The position numbers were made by a program, and so were the translations under genes. This document shows positions 1 through 13,450 of a stretch of 64,000 nt of DNA, piece after piece. The notes below the pieces were generated by a model. It was not told the origin of the DNA, searched no databases, and was given only the letters and a program-made list of their open reading frames with translations. Positions within the stretch are counted from its first letter, which is position 1. Each line of letters starts with the position of its first letter. This DNA comes from Aphrophora alni (Eukaryota > Arthropoda > Insecta > Hemiptera > Aphrophoridae). The stretch spans positions 101,699,340 to 101,763,339 of the forward strand of contig OY740772.1 in the NCBI GenBank assembly GCA_963513935.1. The letters are read 5' to 3'.

Positions 1-723
1 ATTCAGCAGGTCTCTTCATTCATTCTCATTAATCCCAACATGTCAACAAATTGAAACATTAACGACCCGTCTGGTATTTCTGAAACATACGCCTTCGATA
101 AATTTTAAGATTAAACGTATTGATAAACCAATCTCAAAAATTGCAGGTTCGTGAGTTATCCTGAAAAATAAGAATTTTTTTATAAATTAAGTAATTTCTC
201 AAAAGCAGGACTATCGATTTCGTTCTAATTTTAGTGCGGTTTATTTGTTTGAAGATTGATTATACAAAACTCATGTGCAAAATCTCAAGTAAATAAAATA
301 TTAGTGGTAGGAAATAATAACAAATATGTTACCCTTGAGTGTCATAATTAAATCTCAGTTTTAATGAAATGACATTTGCCCTGAGGACATGTTTATATTT
401 ACACAATTTTTGAAAGATTCTGTCCATGGTTAATTTTGAATGTCTAACTGACAAGTACTGAAATGTTATTTTTTGTGACAACTAATTTTAGTTCGTTTTT
501 ATTTGTTTCTGGGAGTGGGTGAGAAAGTTTTTATACCTTTTTTTATAGTTTTAATACCAAATAGTTTATAGAAACATTAGGGTGAATCATAGTTTTGAAT
601 TGATTTATTTTATGTGATTGTAATAACGTAATATAATTTTATCACAGCAACAGTAGTAACTATTATTAATGAAGAACAAATCAAAAGTTTTAACTAAATA
701 AATATATATATATATAGTTAAAA

Positions 724-740
724 CTCTCTCTCTCTCTCTC

Positions 741-824
<84 letters not shown>
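724..824. repeat. Compound microsatellite (CT)n-(TA)n-(GA)n
   Basis: (CT) 724-740, GAGA, (TA) to 785, then (GA) 786-824. The CT and GA arms are mutually complementary around a self-complementary TA core, so the block can fold as one long hairpin. Open frames across it (SLSLSL, YIYIYI) are artefacts. Confidence 0.95.
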
Positions 825-827
<3 letters not shown>

Positions 828-2284
828 CAAAACAACACAACACAAAAGGTGAGTTCAATGAATTGGACAATAAGTGATAGCTTATACATAAAATACAACT
901 CAATAAAACCTGTAGCTATCACCGCAATTGATTGATAAAGTATGCCATAAAAAACACAGCTTTAACTGACGTGCCAATTTGTCAACAAGGGATTAATTGA
1001 AAACATAGACACACCACAACACGTTAACCATGTGTATTTGGATTGAAAAAAAAATATTTGTTGTATAAACACGCCTAACCATGGCTTAAATTTTTTTTTT
1101 AATTTGGAAATTTTCTTTATCCAGCAGAATTTTGAACAAAACATTTAACAGATGAATTTGCATACCTATAAAAAACACCCTAGTGTGATTTCTTTCAATC
1201 TAATTATTGTGGAACATGTTTCGCTGCCGAGGGCAGCATACTCGGACAGTTCATAACATTTATCTATCTTATACATTGTACATACACTATATAAAAAAAA
1301 TAACACTTATACTGCTAACGTCAAGCCGTTATAATGATTATAGTAAAAGGTACCACTCTTGAATGTTTTATCTAGGTGTGCAATAAATTTATAAGCAGAT
1401 CGAAAGCTTAACAATTATTTCATTTCATTTAAATGTTATGTAGAGATATTTTATTTTATTTTGGACTTATGAAAAAATGAAAGTCAATTTTACTTTATTT
1501 CATTACTAATGTAACCTTCAAAATATTTTATTTTACTGTTTAAATTTAAATTTTAACAATAAACATAATAATAATATAGTTTCTAATAATAATAATATAA
1601 AACTATCGGCTGAAATAAATAAGTCTATAATTATGAATATGGAATAGTACTATTTATTTCCAACTATAGTTAAAATAGTGACGTAGCAAATAATACTGAT
1701 TTTACAGGTCCAACAATTATTGTAAGATCATTCATTTAAATTAAAAAACAGTAACAGCTTAAATATTGCTGAGTAAGTAATAGCTTATATATTCGTGAGG
1801 ATTTTACCCCCCCCCCTTGTGCAATGTTAAGAATTTATTAAAACAGTCAGTAAACAACAATCTATTTTCTGTTGTACAAATATGATTTGATTTAAGTATT
1901 AGATATCCTTCAAAGTACCATAATATGCAAACTTCTGTTACAAGATAGTCATAACTATAAAGTATAATGATGTCAAAGAAAATAGATGCAGTCTGACGTT
2001 TCTCCTAAATGGAGTTGATAACTTTATTTATGGCAGAAGAAGTTGGGGAATATTTACGATATCCAAACATTGCACAATAATTTAAAGGTGTGTCTATTTT
2101 GGAAACGAAGTATTACGTAAATATTAAGTTAATAAAGTTATTGGATAATAAAGTAATCATTGATATAGTTTAAACGGACATTTTCACAGCATTTATGTAT
2201 ATAAAAACTAATATACGTCATTTAGTTTTTATGATTTCAAAACGTTCCATATTAGATTATATATACGATAATGTATATATGCGT

Positions 2285-3910
2285 TAAAAATGTGGAAATG
2301 GTTTAATATTTCAAGAGCTGCTTTACAGTAAATACAAAAAACATTTTGAGCTCTCATTTTAGAGCTCTTGAACAGATTAGTACGAAAGTTTATTAGAATA
2401 TAAAAAGTCTTCCAAAATGTAACAAATACTCAAATTTTTAAATTTAATGCAATTAATATTTTGACATATTCTAATAGATCTAATTAAGATTTTTAAACGG
2501 ATTTTTTAAATTTATTTTATCTTTGATAACAACTGAATTATGGTTTTAAAATTAGAAATTATGTAAACGCAATAATAAATGTTCTCTGGGGCTTAGTGAA
2601 TAATGATTTATTATAGGTTAATGTAGTGAAAAGCCGAGGTGTATTGAAAATTACATACTCAGTACAGGGTATGTCTTAGATACACTACACAATTTATTAT
2701 AATATCAACTAAACTAACATGTCAATTTTAACCTTACGACTTAAAATAATAAAATGTAATTTCATATACAGTATGCTTAAAAATTAACAAAGTGTGATTG
2801 TTTTTTAGGAATTTTACATAAAACTGTATTATTTGTTTTTATTTACCATGCTTACAAAAAGCCACTTGACGTACAAGGTGGTAAATTCACGTCAAATGTC
2901 ACTTTGGGACTACGGTAAACCTACAATAACTCTTCGAACTGCTTCCTTTGAGCTTCTTGATCTTCAATGTGTGGCAATCTGTGCTAAAAACCTATAAAAA
3001 CTTTAGGAGTACGTCTTGAATAATCTGTTCGGCTTCTTCTATTATATTCAGTGCTAAATATTTTACGTTTTCTAGCTTAGGTTTCTTCAAACAATCACAA
3101 AGTAAGTAAACAAGACACACTAATTACTGACACTGTCTGCTTTGGAAATTACAAAAGACAGTTAAAATTGAACAAAATAAGATTTGATGAAACCTGTTCA
3201 ACAAAGTAACTTTTCAAATATGCCTTACAACATAATCAATGTAACAACAAAATTTTTGTATTTGAGGCCCAGTAACTTAGTTTTAATGATTAAATAAAAA
3301 ATAAACATTCAAAAGAAGCGAATTAAAAGGTCCAACTAGAATAAGTAAAATGATTGTTAGAGTTATAAAATTAAAAATAACGTAGAAAAAATCATACTTT
3401 ATTAATTTTTGGAACATCCTGTGAATGAAATTACACCTTATTTAGACTAGATTAACTTATGTCCTATGTTTTACTTGTTTACTAATCATTTATGTACTGT
3501 AAGAAATAAGTAGGGTTACATTTTGCTTTTTATAATACCCTGTACTGATATGCAATTTCCAAAACATTTTGGCTTGCTTTACATCACAATAACTAAGTAA
3601 TAAATTATTATTCACTCAGCCCTGCAAAGAACGATTAATAATGCGTTTACAAAAATGCAAATTTTAAAACGCCATATATCTGTTGTTATTAAAGATAAAT
3701 TAAAAATAGTATCTTTTAAGTATCTTAATGTGACTAATTCGAATATGTAATAATATTAATAGCCTTATATTTGAAGAGTTGACAAAAAAAAATACAATTT
3801 GTTAGTTTTTAGAACAACCTATAGATAACTGAGGTTGACTTTTAAATCAGTGGTCTAACATTTTTCTACCAAAACCGTCTTTGATATATGAAGCCGATTC
3901 CACATTTTTA
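2285..3910. repeat. Long inverted repeat: two divergent copies of one element facing each other
   Basis: The arm at about 2285-2672 is repeated in inverted orientation at about 3530-3910. Matching landmarks: AAAATGTGGAA (2287 and, inverted, about 3899), GATAACAACTGA / AATAACAACAGA, GTAAACGCA followed by GTGAATAATRATTTATTA, and CAGTACAGGGTAT at the inner ends (2660-2672 and, inverted, 3533-3545). About 0.86 kb of unrelated AT-rich sequence separates the arms. Arms are diverged, with many substitutions and small indels. No coding frame is visible in arms or spacer. It could be a pair of inverted insertions or the ends of one larger element. Confidence 0.7.
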
Positions 3911-4616
3911 CACATACTTAGTAGTAAAAATAACACTCTTATCTATACCTAGCCTTATCGGATATTCATTTTTTATAATTCATAATATATTATATTGTAG
4001 GATATAATTACATTAAAAATAATTTAATAACAAGTAAAAAGTAATACATTTACTTATGTATACTCGAAAGATCGTATAGATGATAGAAACGACAATGAAT
4101 TTAATTTGTTTAAAAATTGTCATTAATACAATTTATTTTGCAAAGGTATTGGTATAATAGTAAAACAAATTAAAATCAAGCTAATTTTAATTTTAATTAT
4201 CTAATTAACTATAATAATTAATAACATTAAAATAATCGAAAGACCATGTATTTCGAAACTAAAATATATTTAATCAAATATAAATTATAATAATTTACAT
4301 ATGGCATTTATTATTTATGATGTTATTCCATGTATATTAGAGGAACGCCATTAGATGCTACAGATAAATTAAAAGCAAAAGCTTTAAAATAATGAAATAA
4401 TAAATATTGTCACAATACAATATTTGTCAATAACACTAAGGTAAATCGTACACATTTCAAATTAATGTTTAACGTTTTTACGACTAGTTTAGATAAATAA
4501 GTTTATGAAAACAAAATGAGGTTTTTTACAAACAATATTTTTAACGTAAATTACATTTTTATGAAAAAATGAATACAAAAGTAATAGTTTTTTTAATGAG
4601 TAAATATATAATAATA

Positions 4617-4618
4617 AT

Positions 4619-4679
<61 letters not shown>
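4617..4679. repeat. (TA)n microsatellite
   Basis: Uninterrupted (TA) run of about 28 units, preceded by (ATA)n. Confidence 0.95.
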
Positions 4680-4682
<3 letters not shown>

Positions 4683-4879
4683 ACAACAATAACGTTATTA
4701 ATTCAAATAAGCAAATAACTATATAAGTGTAAATAGAGAATTATTACTTTATTACTAGAAAAAAAAACATTAAGCATTACTAATCGAACACAAGTCGAAA
4801 AACCATCTTTGTAAAAATGTAAGATAAGAATATAAATTTAAAATCCCCTAGCGCTCGAATATTCTAATAGCGTACTTAT

Positions 4880-5035
4880 GGAAGATAAGGTTAAGAGGAC
4901 CTAATACGAGAGATAAAAGGAAGGAATCTAACTCAAGTTTACACGAAAAATGGTGTATATAAGCTAGGGTCCTTCAGGATTGCAAAACTCGAACTCACTA
5001 CAAATAAGCCCCCTGTGGTGAGATTCAAACTAGTG
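4880..5035 (-). repeat. SINE-like element, tRNA-derived (copy a)
   Basis: On the minus strand, GTTTGAATCTCACCACAGG (about 5015-5033) resembles a pol III B box (GTTCRAATC). It is followed by a body with GTTTTGCAATCCTGAAGGAC and a tail with CTAGCTTATATACACC. The same body occurs at 25265-25330, and the region around the box occurs at 27505-27535. The A box end is missing here. Family inferred, not matched to a named SINE. Confidence 0.5.
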
Positions 5036-7044
5036 TTAGTTATTAGCTATGTAATAATAGCAACGTAAAAAGATTCAATAAATGTTATTAAAATAAGTAT
5101 GAAATTGAACAGGATTAGTATTGTAGTAAAAACACAGTAAATCATATTTACATATTGTTATCCCTTACCTACATTTTACCACCTTCCCCTCTCTAAGGTC
5201 AAAAACATTCAATTAAGATTGGCTTCCCGCCAATTGTTCATGCTAATTCATTTATACCGTATTCTAATCCTATAGGAACATGTTTCCGGTTCTCCATTGG
5301 CTTCGTTGTCGTAGTAATGGAGGATTATGTAGACGCTGTTTTATAAATATTCCATGTTTTACAGATTAGGGCTATTTCGTCGTAACATAATGTGGGGGAG
5401 ACTATAAACACAATAAATGTGTACTTATTAAAGGACTGACTGCTTAGAAAAACATTTCAATTCATAATCATGCCACTTATAAATAAATTACAGGTAGAAT
5501 AGAAAAATAAAACGTTTATAGGGGTTATCATTAAAAATAAAACTAGTATGTAGTTAAAAGATAAAGCGGTATTTGTAAAAATGATTACTGTCAAAAAAAC
5601 AGTGATTCGAAAACTGACAGAAAAAATATTCTAAATTTAATGTTTTGATGAGCCATTGCTTTATTCTTATTTTACGGGGATGAAAATATAGCATTTTTTT
5701 TTTGTAAAATGGCGGAAGATTAGATGTCCATAATGACACTATATTGATTCTTAGTACTGTAATAGGTTTTTATCAAAGTTTACAATGATTTTAAATATCA
5801 TTGTATTTAGTTTATCACACTAAAATCGGTCTGTTGGGTTAAAAATTATTGCTGTTTAAGTAAAATTATATCGTAAGAAACCAGTTCATTTTGAAACATT
5901 TTAAATACATATTTATTCATGACGTGTCTTCATCGCCACCTAATCTGTACCGCCATTTTATGGAAATAAAAAGATAGTATATAATATGAATAATAAATTG
6001 TTCATTGTGACGCTTGTCTGTATCTAGGAAAATGTTTTAACGACGGTAAAACAAACAACTCTTGAAACGTAACTATGAAATGAAAAGAAGTTGGTGGATG
6101 AACTATTCCATATTAAACTCATAATTCCCATGTGAAGATTAATAAATTCTTTATACGATAAATCTTCTTCTAAATTTTAAATGAACCATATATCGAACTA
6201 ATAACAAAAGAAAAAAATAAAGAAGGAATGTCAGAAGTAGATGTCAATATCCTTTATTATAAAAATCACTTTATATATTCACCCATCCATTTAGTAACGA
6301 AGAATTACTTTCATAGATTTTAATTTGCGTATGTTATCGATTGTCTTTATTCTATTGTGTACCTAGTAAGTTAGTTCCCAGTAGATAATAAATGTGAATT
6401 TTTATCCATAATCTCTGCTAATTCATTTGTTTCATTACAATAATAATATAACAGCACAAAGTTATGAATTTTCAAATGTCAATTCAGCAAAGATAAAAAA
6501 GTTATTGTCAAAAACCTTCAAACCTAGACTTCCCCAGAAAATGTGATATTCTCGTAGTTATAATATTAGGCTGGGCCGATTACACAAAGTGAGTGGAAAC
6601 TTCTAAAATATATACACATATACGAGACTCGTTGCCTAGTCGACGTTAAAACACATTTAAAAGGTTCAGAAAATTTGTGTAAGTAATGCTTTCAACAAAC
6701 TTTTCTTACTGGTAAAACCCCTTTCATCTACCAGTACAACCTTTTGAAATGTTGGTTTATTACATTACCTCATTGCAAAAGTAACCAACATTTGGCTATT
6801 ATATGTAGAGAATCTGCTTGTATTATATTGTACAATAATACTGTGTAAATCCCATTTTGTAATCCGTCAAGTTGTTTCAATGGTACGTTATTATATTATT
6901 AAAGTTGATTTTATTGATTTAAAATTAAAATATAAATTTAAATAAATAGATATATGAGTCTGGTTTTAAAATATATTAAACGTTACATCTTACAGTAAAT
7001 ATGTGTTAGTAAAACACTGCTACTGTGCACATTTGATAATTCAG

Positions 7045-7490
7045 ATATAACTAACAGCCTGGTTTTGAAACATCTGCTTACAACAATGGAACGCTCTGAC
7101 AGGTATCAAATATAACAACTTAATCAGGTAGAAGTGATGGATACTACGTCAGTGGTCGTATCAACATTGTTGATCCCATTGAGAACATGTCTATTGTATA
7201 TCGACACTTCTTGTAAAGCTAGTTTCTGGAACTAATTATCAATTCACAGAATATTTATCTCGCAAGGAACGAAATTCTAATATACTATTTTCAAATCACA
7301 TCAGATGATAATGTGCAGGAAATTTCACCAAATGAATGTACAACTTACATAGATTAAAACCTAAGTGTCGTGATTTATTTACATGTCAGCTTTCACTGTG
7401 GTAATTTACTTTACTTCTAATAATGGGCATTTCTATTCAGATACTAAATATAGTCTATTTTGTAGGAAGGAATAATTATTGTAGTTTCCT
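7045..7490 (+). repeat. Dispersed repeat, copy 1 (pair with 9212-9655)
   Basis: Shares order and sequence with 9212-9655 in the same orientation. Landmarks: GGTTTTGAAACATCTGC / TGTTTTGACACATCTGC, ACAACAATGGAAC, AGAAGTGATGGATA, CAACATTGTTGAT, ACRTGTCTATTGTATA, CAAGGAACGA, GCTTTCAYTGTGGT and CTAAATATAGTCT. It is non-coding in all frames. The 2.1-kb spacing suggests either a segmental duplication or two insertions of one element. Confidence 0.7.
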
Positions 7491-7599
7491 TACATCACTT
7501 TGTGTTGAATTCTTTTTAAAACACCAGGAGATATTTTATACGTATGCAAATATTATGTTATTTATACTAAAGTACTTTGATCCTTGTACGTAAAAACTT

Positions 7600-8060
7600 A
7601 TATTTTTATGTAAAACATCTAATGTGGCTTACGAAACATACCTCCGCTATGGATATTCAAACGTTCCATGTAGTTCCTCTCTGCCCACGGGTAACGTGCA
7701 TTGTTCAAAATATTTAGATTGTTTTTTATAAATATATGTTTAAAATATGTAAACAATTGTGTTCATTATTATTATTATTATTTCATTATTTACAATAATA
7801 TTACACTTAAGACCTATCGTTCATTGTTGGTTAACCAAAATTCTTAGGCCTATAATATTATTTATTAGGTTATGTTTCTTGCCTTTAACAAAAATATTTC
7901 TATTTTTTATTTTTGTAAAACTATATAAGTGTTTTATTTTGTTTTAAATCTAAGCATTTGTTCATATTCATTATTATTTCCTTCAAATACCATTTTTCTT
8001 TTTGATTTTTTTCATAAAAAATAATTTTGATGTTTCCCATTTTGTATGTCTGTATGTAAA
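7600..8060 (+). repeat. Repeat related to the intronic TIR element, without the LINE insertion
   Basis: Colinear with 49590-49830 followed by 50590-50810. Shared landmarks: GGATATTCAAACGTT, TGTAGTTCCTCTCTGC, TTCATTATTTACA, TTGGTTAACCAAA / TGGGTAACCAAAC, TTATTAGGTTATG, AACATTTGTT / AGCATTTGTT and TTTTTTTCATAAAAAATAAT. Where the intronic copy is interrupted by a LINE, this copy reads straight through at about 7786-7800. A 62-codon open frame here is low-complexity and is not supported as a gene. The outer TIR motifs were not found here. Confidence 0.65.
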
Positions 8061-9211
8061 ATGTTTTTTGTACTTACCTTGGAACACATACAAAAAGGAT
8101 CTCGTTAATATGAAATTTATGTGATAATTTATAATTAAACAGTATAATTATAAAGACAAATATTAAAGCAAAAGGATATGGTAGTGTCTTGAAGTGAATT
8201 TGTCAAGTACAGTTCACAGTTTATTAGACGAGTCAGCGAGGTCATGGATAACATCAGTTAGAGACACATGGGATATTTTATGGTTGAATATTGACTTAAA
8301 TGTAACATAAAGAATATACAAAAAGTCAGTATTGGTTCTTCTTAAATACTGGAACACAAAGAGTAGACTCTCGTGTTATTAAATGCACGTGACATTGTCT
8401 TACTATTTATACAGTGTATAAATCAACAGTAGATTTCTTACATATTTCTTCAAAATTAATAAGTAACCAGGCATATATAAGAATATTATGTGCATTAAAC
8501 ATGTTATTTAATAAAAACAGTTTTTGTTATAAAATTGATTTAAATCTATAACCCATTTTATTCCTTGTAATGTAACGTATTAATAAATAAAGTGTTCTAC
8601 TTAAATATGGAAGACTACTTAAAATTTTCAAATGTTTGGAATATTTACTAAACCCCACCACACCTCGCTATAACAATGTATGTAACAAATATATTTAGAT
8701 GAGATAATTGTAATTATGTTGAATGTTTTCTTAAAGAAAGAAAAACTTGTTTTATTTTAATGACCAAATTATAAAAAGAAAGAACATTTTTCGACAATTT
8801 CTAGACAAATAATGATCAAAACCTGACTTAATCACAAATGATCATCATGAATAACACTATGCCTATGTTAAATTGTTTTAAAGAACACCAATAATTGTAC
8901 AATGTGCCCTCATCAGTTTGAATGAAGTCATTTTTAATTTATAATTCAAATTTTAAACTTTATAAATAGAAGACAAAAACTCATTTTTTACACATAGATA
9001 ATATTATTAATTGTTTATAATTAAAGTTGTCGCTGATTTCATATATTTTGAACCATTGTTTTAAACGTATAATAAAAATAAACACATCTAAAACTTGTTT
9101 TAAAATCTATTAAATTGTGTTTAAAATTTGTTAATTCTTACCATTAACATTTTATAGGAAAATACTTTTCTGTACATATTTGAAAAAAGCGAAAGGTTTA
9201 AAAAAAAAACT

Positions 9212-9655
9212 AACAGTATTGTTTTGACACATCTGCATACAACAATAGAACATTCTGACAGCTGTCAAATGTAAAGGTTTAATCAGTTAGAAGTGATGGA
9301 TAGTGGGTCAATAGTCATAGTCAACATTGTTGATACCTTTGAAAACACGTCTATTGTATAACGGCAATGCTATTTATGTTACTTGAGATTATTACTTATC
9401 ACTTCATAGAATGTTTACTTCACAAGGAACGACGTTTTAATTTCCTCTTTGTCAATGAAATCAGCTGATCGTGTGCATCCAGTGTACAACCAAGGTAAAT
9501 ACAACGCACATGGTTTTAAACTTAGGTGTTACTATATATTTCCCTTTCGGCTTTCATTGTGGTGAACATGTTCACTTCTCCCTGTGGGTTAGTTTATTTC
9601 CTTCTCTAAATATAGTCTGCTTTAGAAACAAGAACAATTACCGTGATAGAACAAA
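9212..9655 (+). repeat. Dispersed repeat, copy 2 (pair with 7045-7490)
   Basis: Partner of the repeat at 7045-7490, same strand, with substitutions and small indels throughout. An 85-codon open frame over 9471-9728 lies partly within it, but the equivalent stretch in copy 1 is not open, so this frame is not taken as a gene. Confidence 0.7.
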
Positions 9656-10220
9656 GTTCTTTATATCTCGGTGTTTATTTTTAGAGCACTGTAAGGAATT
9701 GTATACAAAACAAAGTATCACTCCGTGAGAAAATACTATATTATTCCTAATGGTTGTGTGTAAATACACCTAAGTATTGTATTTTGTAAAAATGTATGAA
9801 GAATATTACACATTTCTTTGAACTCATGTTACCAGGCGACTGAAATTATTAATATTGGAACCAACTGGTAACAATGTTTTTAAAAAAAGAAAGACAAATT
9901 TCGTTAACAAAACAAAATATATTTAATTTAAATTTGAGTTTAAGGATCAGATTTGACCATTCACAATTAATTTGTTTTAAAAGAAAATTACAGAGTTTTT
10001 TAATTTTTGTTGAAAAGAATTTATATAAGAAATTTAAGTTTTTGGATATATATATATGCATATATAAAAAAAAGGTAAAATTGTATATTAATTAACAAGT
10101 TTTGTGTTATCCAATGCTTAGTCTAAACATACACACAAATATATACTTATGCATATATAGAAGCACATTTTACAAATAGATGGATGTTATACTATTTTCC
10201 ATTTTAAAAAGAACAAATTC

Positions 10221-10275
<55 letters not shown>
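10221..10275. repeat. (TA)n microsatellite
   Basis: Uninterrupted TA run, flanked by oligo-A segments. Confidence 0.95.
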
Positions 10276-10277
<2 letters not shown>

Positions 10278-11017
10278 TAATTTCGATTTGTAAAATATTG
10301 ATATATTAAAAAAAATTTAAATTAAAAAAAGAAAAAAAGAAATATTGAAATATTGAAATGTTTTAAATATTGACGTCAATATGTTTTATTTTATTAATTT
10401 TGAAAAATAACCCCTTTGGGGTCGTGAAGGCCGAAATGTTTGCATTCATCACCACCCAAGTTTAATTATTTTATAAATTAGTACACATTATTATATAATT
10501 ATATAGTAAAAGACATATTATCGTACAGAGTTCAGTTCTAAATATTATTTTCTGAAGAATAAATTCACAATATAAGTTCGTTTTCCTTTTTAAACAACTG
10601 TTATTTTTTGAGTGCACTTAGTGAAGATTGAAAATAGTTTTTTTTTAAACATGTCTGCAATTGCTAGGTAGAGCAGTCTCAAATAGATCTCCAATTATTC
10701 CTGACAAACTCCGACCAACTTTTTTGCCAAGCAAAAAGACACGTCGAATAGAGATTTATACAAGCTTATACAGGTTATTGCACAAGTCTTTTTTCATTAA
10801 AATTTTTTTGTTGTTTAATCAAAAATGAAAATTATCAGAATTACAGAAGTCCAGAAAAGATTATAATTAAGTTTTTCTTTGATATTAATAAAGAATCGTA
10901 TATAAATATCTTGATATTTGTTTGAGATAAAGAATTGTAACAACCGTTAGAAAAAAAAATTTAAAAGCAAAGATTCTAGTTCAGAAAAAAACATTTGTCT
11001 ACTTAGTATTTTGATAC

Positions 11018-11086
11018 TATTTAATACTTAATACTTTGACTATTTAATACTTAATACTTTGACTGTTTAATACTTAATACTTTGGC
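11018..11086 (+). repeat. 23-bp tandem repeat, three copies
   Basis: Units 11018-11040, 11041-11063 and 11064-11086 carry TTAATACTTAATACTTTG. The first two are identical; the third differs at its second base and near its end. A shorter AGTATTTTGATAC lies just before. Confidence 0.95.
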
Positions 11087-13261
11087 TGTTTAAGTTTACA
11101 GTTAGATTTTGTAAATCGTCCTTTAAATGAAAGAAAGCTTTTTTTTACAAGTTATTAACTCTCAATAAGAATCTTTGAATAATTAAAAGGAAAATATGAA
11201 ACACATATATCAGTAATCAAAACTTAAAATATTAACAATCTCACTGTATGGTCAAATCTAAAGTAGACATACCTGGTAATTATTGAAATTTTTGAAAATG
11301 AGCCATGTGCCGATGAAAATTGCACTTTGTTGTGTATGTCATAAAAGAAAACTCATTAGCACTTTATTATAGATGGTGACATTTATAATTTAGAAAAGAT
11401 TACATTAATACTTCAGAAACAAGATGACATGTATAATTTAGAACCAAAAAGCACTAAAGGAACTGTCCAGAAGAAAATTAATTAAATTTTGAGACTACAT
11501 TTTTAAGAGGCTGAACTGAAGAGAAGAGAGCTAGAACTACTGCTCATTCTAGCGTGTGTAGGAGAGGGGGTGAAGAAGTATGTATATGAATTTGAATTAT
11601 TATATTCGCCACCAGGTTTCAGCACCGGACGGATGCGATATGGTAAGGCGGAGAGGCAGGTGGAAGGTTGATAAGGGCACGGCAAGTAGAATTGTCGATA
11701 AACAAGTACAGATTAAATTTTAAAGTCTGAAGGACGTTACACTCATACTAACAAAAATAAGTTGATTGGCATCAACATGGTATTTAGCCAGTCATATCAT
11801 ACAATGTAATGCAAGCAGATCTACTAAAAGTAATACTTTAACGTTGGTTTCTTTGGCCACGAAGGATATGATAAAATATATTGATCAAGAATTCTTACCT
11901 AATAGGGTGTGTTTGTTAAAAATAGTTTTGACACATGTTTTCAGAACTTATTGTCTTTATCAATACGTTCTTCATGTTAGCTTGAGGCAGCCATATTAAA
12001 CGTTGTATTCCCACTAAGTTGGTATTAGTGACTCGACCCTAAAGAGCCAAGAGACACGTGTGAAGGAGCAAACAATCGTTAGGTTTGTATCGGTAAATAG
12101 TTTCTGATGTATCTTTAACAATACAAATGTCACATGTGACCTTAAGAGGTCAGGTTTGAAAATATATATTTTTTTAAACTTAGAATCGAAAGATGTGAAA
12201 TTGGTCGTATTTGATTGTGAAATTGAAAACTGCAAATTTGTATCCAGTTTAGTGTGTTATAAGCAACACAAATATGAACAGAAACTGTTTAAAATAACCA
12301 TTAAAAAAAAGTTTTTATTATATTTTTCTGATTTTCAATCAAGTTTTATAGGTGGAGACTATAAAGTATTGTATTTGTTTTTAGAAAAGAGACTCAAATA
12401 ATAATAAAGACAAATTGATTTAAACTGAACCAACGAGCATTTGGTATATTACGGAACCCAGGCTAAAATAAAGCATTTGACAGCCCCAATCCTAACAGTA
12501 GACTTCATTCAAATTAAAATGTAACAACTTCTAGACAATAGTGATAATACGTCTGCTTAAAAAGTAAAACCTTTAATCTATTTAATCAAGGATCTAATTA
12601 ATTGTACTGAAGTTTGTGAGATTACAATGGGTCTTCACCGTCCACAAAGTGACTTTTAGATATTAGTGACAAATTACTTGAGAGACTATCTAATTGTAAC
12701 TACAGTAAAATAAAATAGGAATAAATTATTCCACAAATTGTAATAATCTCTGAACATTTAACGGTTTAATTACAAAAAGTATAAGAATTATTTTAATACT
12801 GTTTTGTAACCGTTATAACGCGTTTACACAAGTGATGTTTAAAGTTTTTGTATAATACGTAATCTTATTCGTAAGAAATCGGTAAGTTGAAACACTGTTC
12901 AACAGTTATTTCTTGCAAAATATTCTAATAGAATTGAGACAAACTAATATTAACGCTGATGTTAGAATACTACAGTTTGCTCCTCCATGAAAATTATTGA
13001 GTCAACAAATCACTTTAGCCTCGTATATCTCACCTCCTTTAGCTTTCTTTTACAAAAGTTTTTATCCTTTAGAACATTACTCATATACATTAATTGAAAT
13101 TGCTTACTTCAGGTTTCATCCACACTTTACGCAGATCAGCATGTTCGTAAACACACACGGAAATAGCAAAGTGATTTCATTTATTAATTCTTTACAACTG
13201 CTCCATGACGGATTTCTTGTTTTTTTTACCCATTACTCACAAACTGCCATTTGTTTTTTAT

Positions 13262-13450
13262 AAATGTCGCCCGATAACTTTTGTTTAGTTCTTTAGAGGC
13301 TACACATGAGTATAATTGTTACTGTGGGTTATTGTTTTTTCTTATAGCATCACACCAAAAAAATGAAAATAATGTCCCGAAATATCAGTAACTACGCCAC
13401 TTATCAAAATTTGATTAAAACCGGTTTTGTCTCTATTTGAAAGTGTATGG
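13262..13450. repeat. Dispersed repeat family 'gcgacca', fragment 1
   Basis: Shares short ordered blocks with 31215-31520 and 54180-54480: a TCGCC/GGCGACC start, TTTAGAGGCTACA / TTTAGAGACTACA, ATGTCCCGA and TTTGATTAAAACCG. Non-coding and diverged. The adjacent G-rich tract (13452-13462) is simple sequence. Confidence 0.45.

Noticed and set aside
605..922. Open frames with SLSLSL and YIYIYI tracts
   Set aside because: Direct translation of the CT/TA/GA microsatellite. The same applies to frames at 4489, 17390 and 31550.
9471..9728. 85-codon plus-strand frame as a gene
   Set aside because: It overlaps a dispersed repeat whose other copy (7.3-7.5 kb) is not open in this frame.
10405..10460. 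Second hammerhead-like site (CCTTTGGGGTCGTGAAGG, then CCGAAATGTTT)
   Set aside because: Only a loose resemblance to a CTGATGA-stem-GAAA order; no convincing stem, so not listed.
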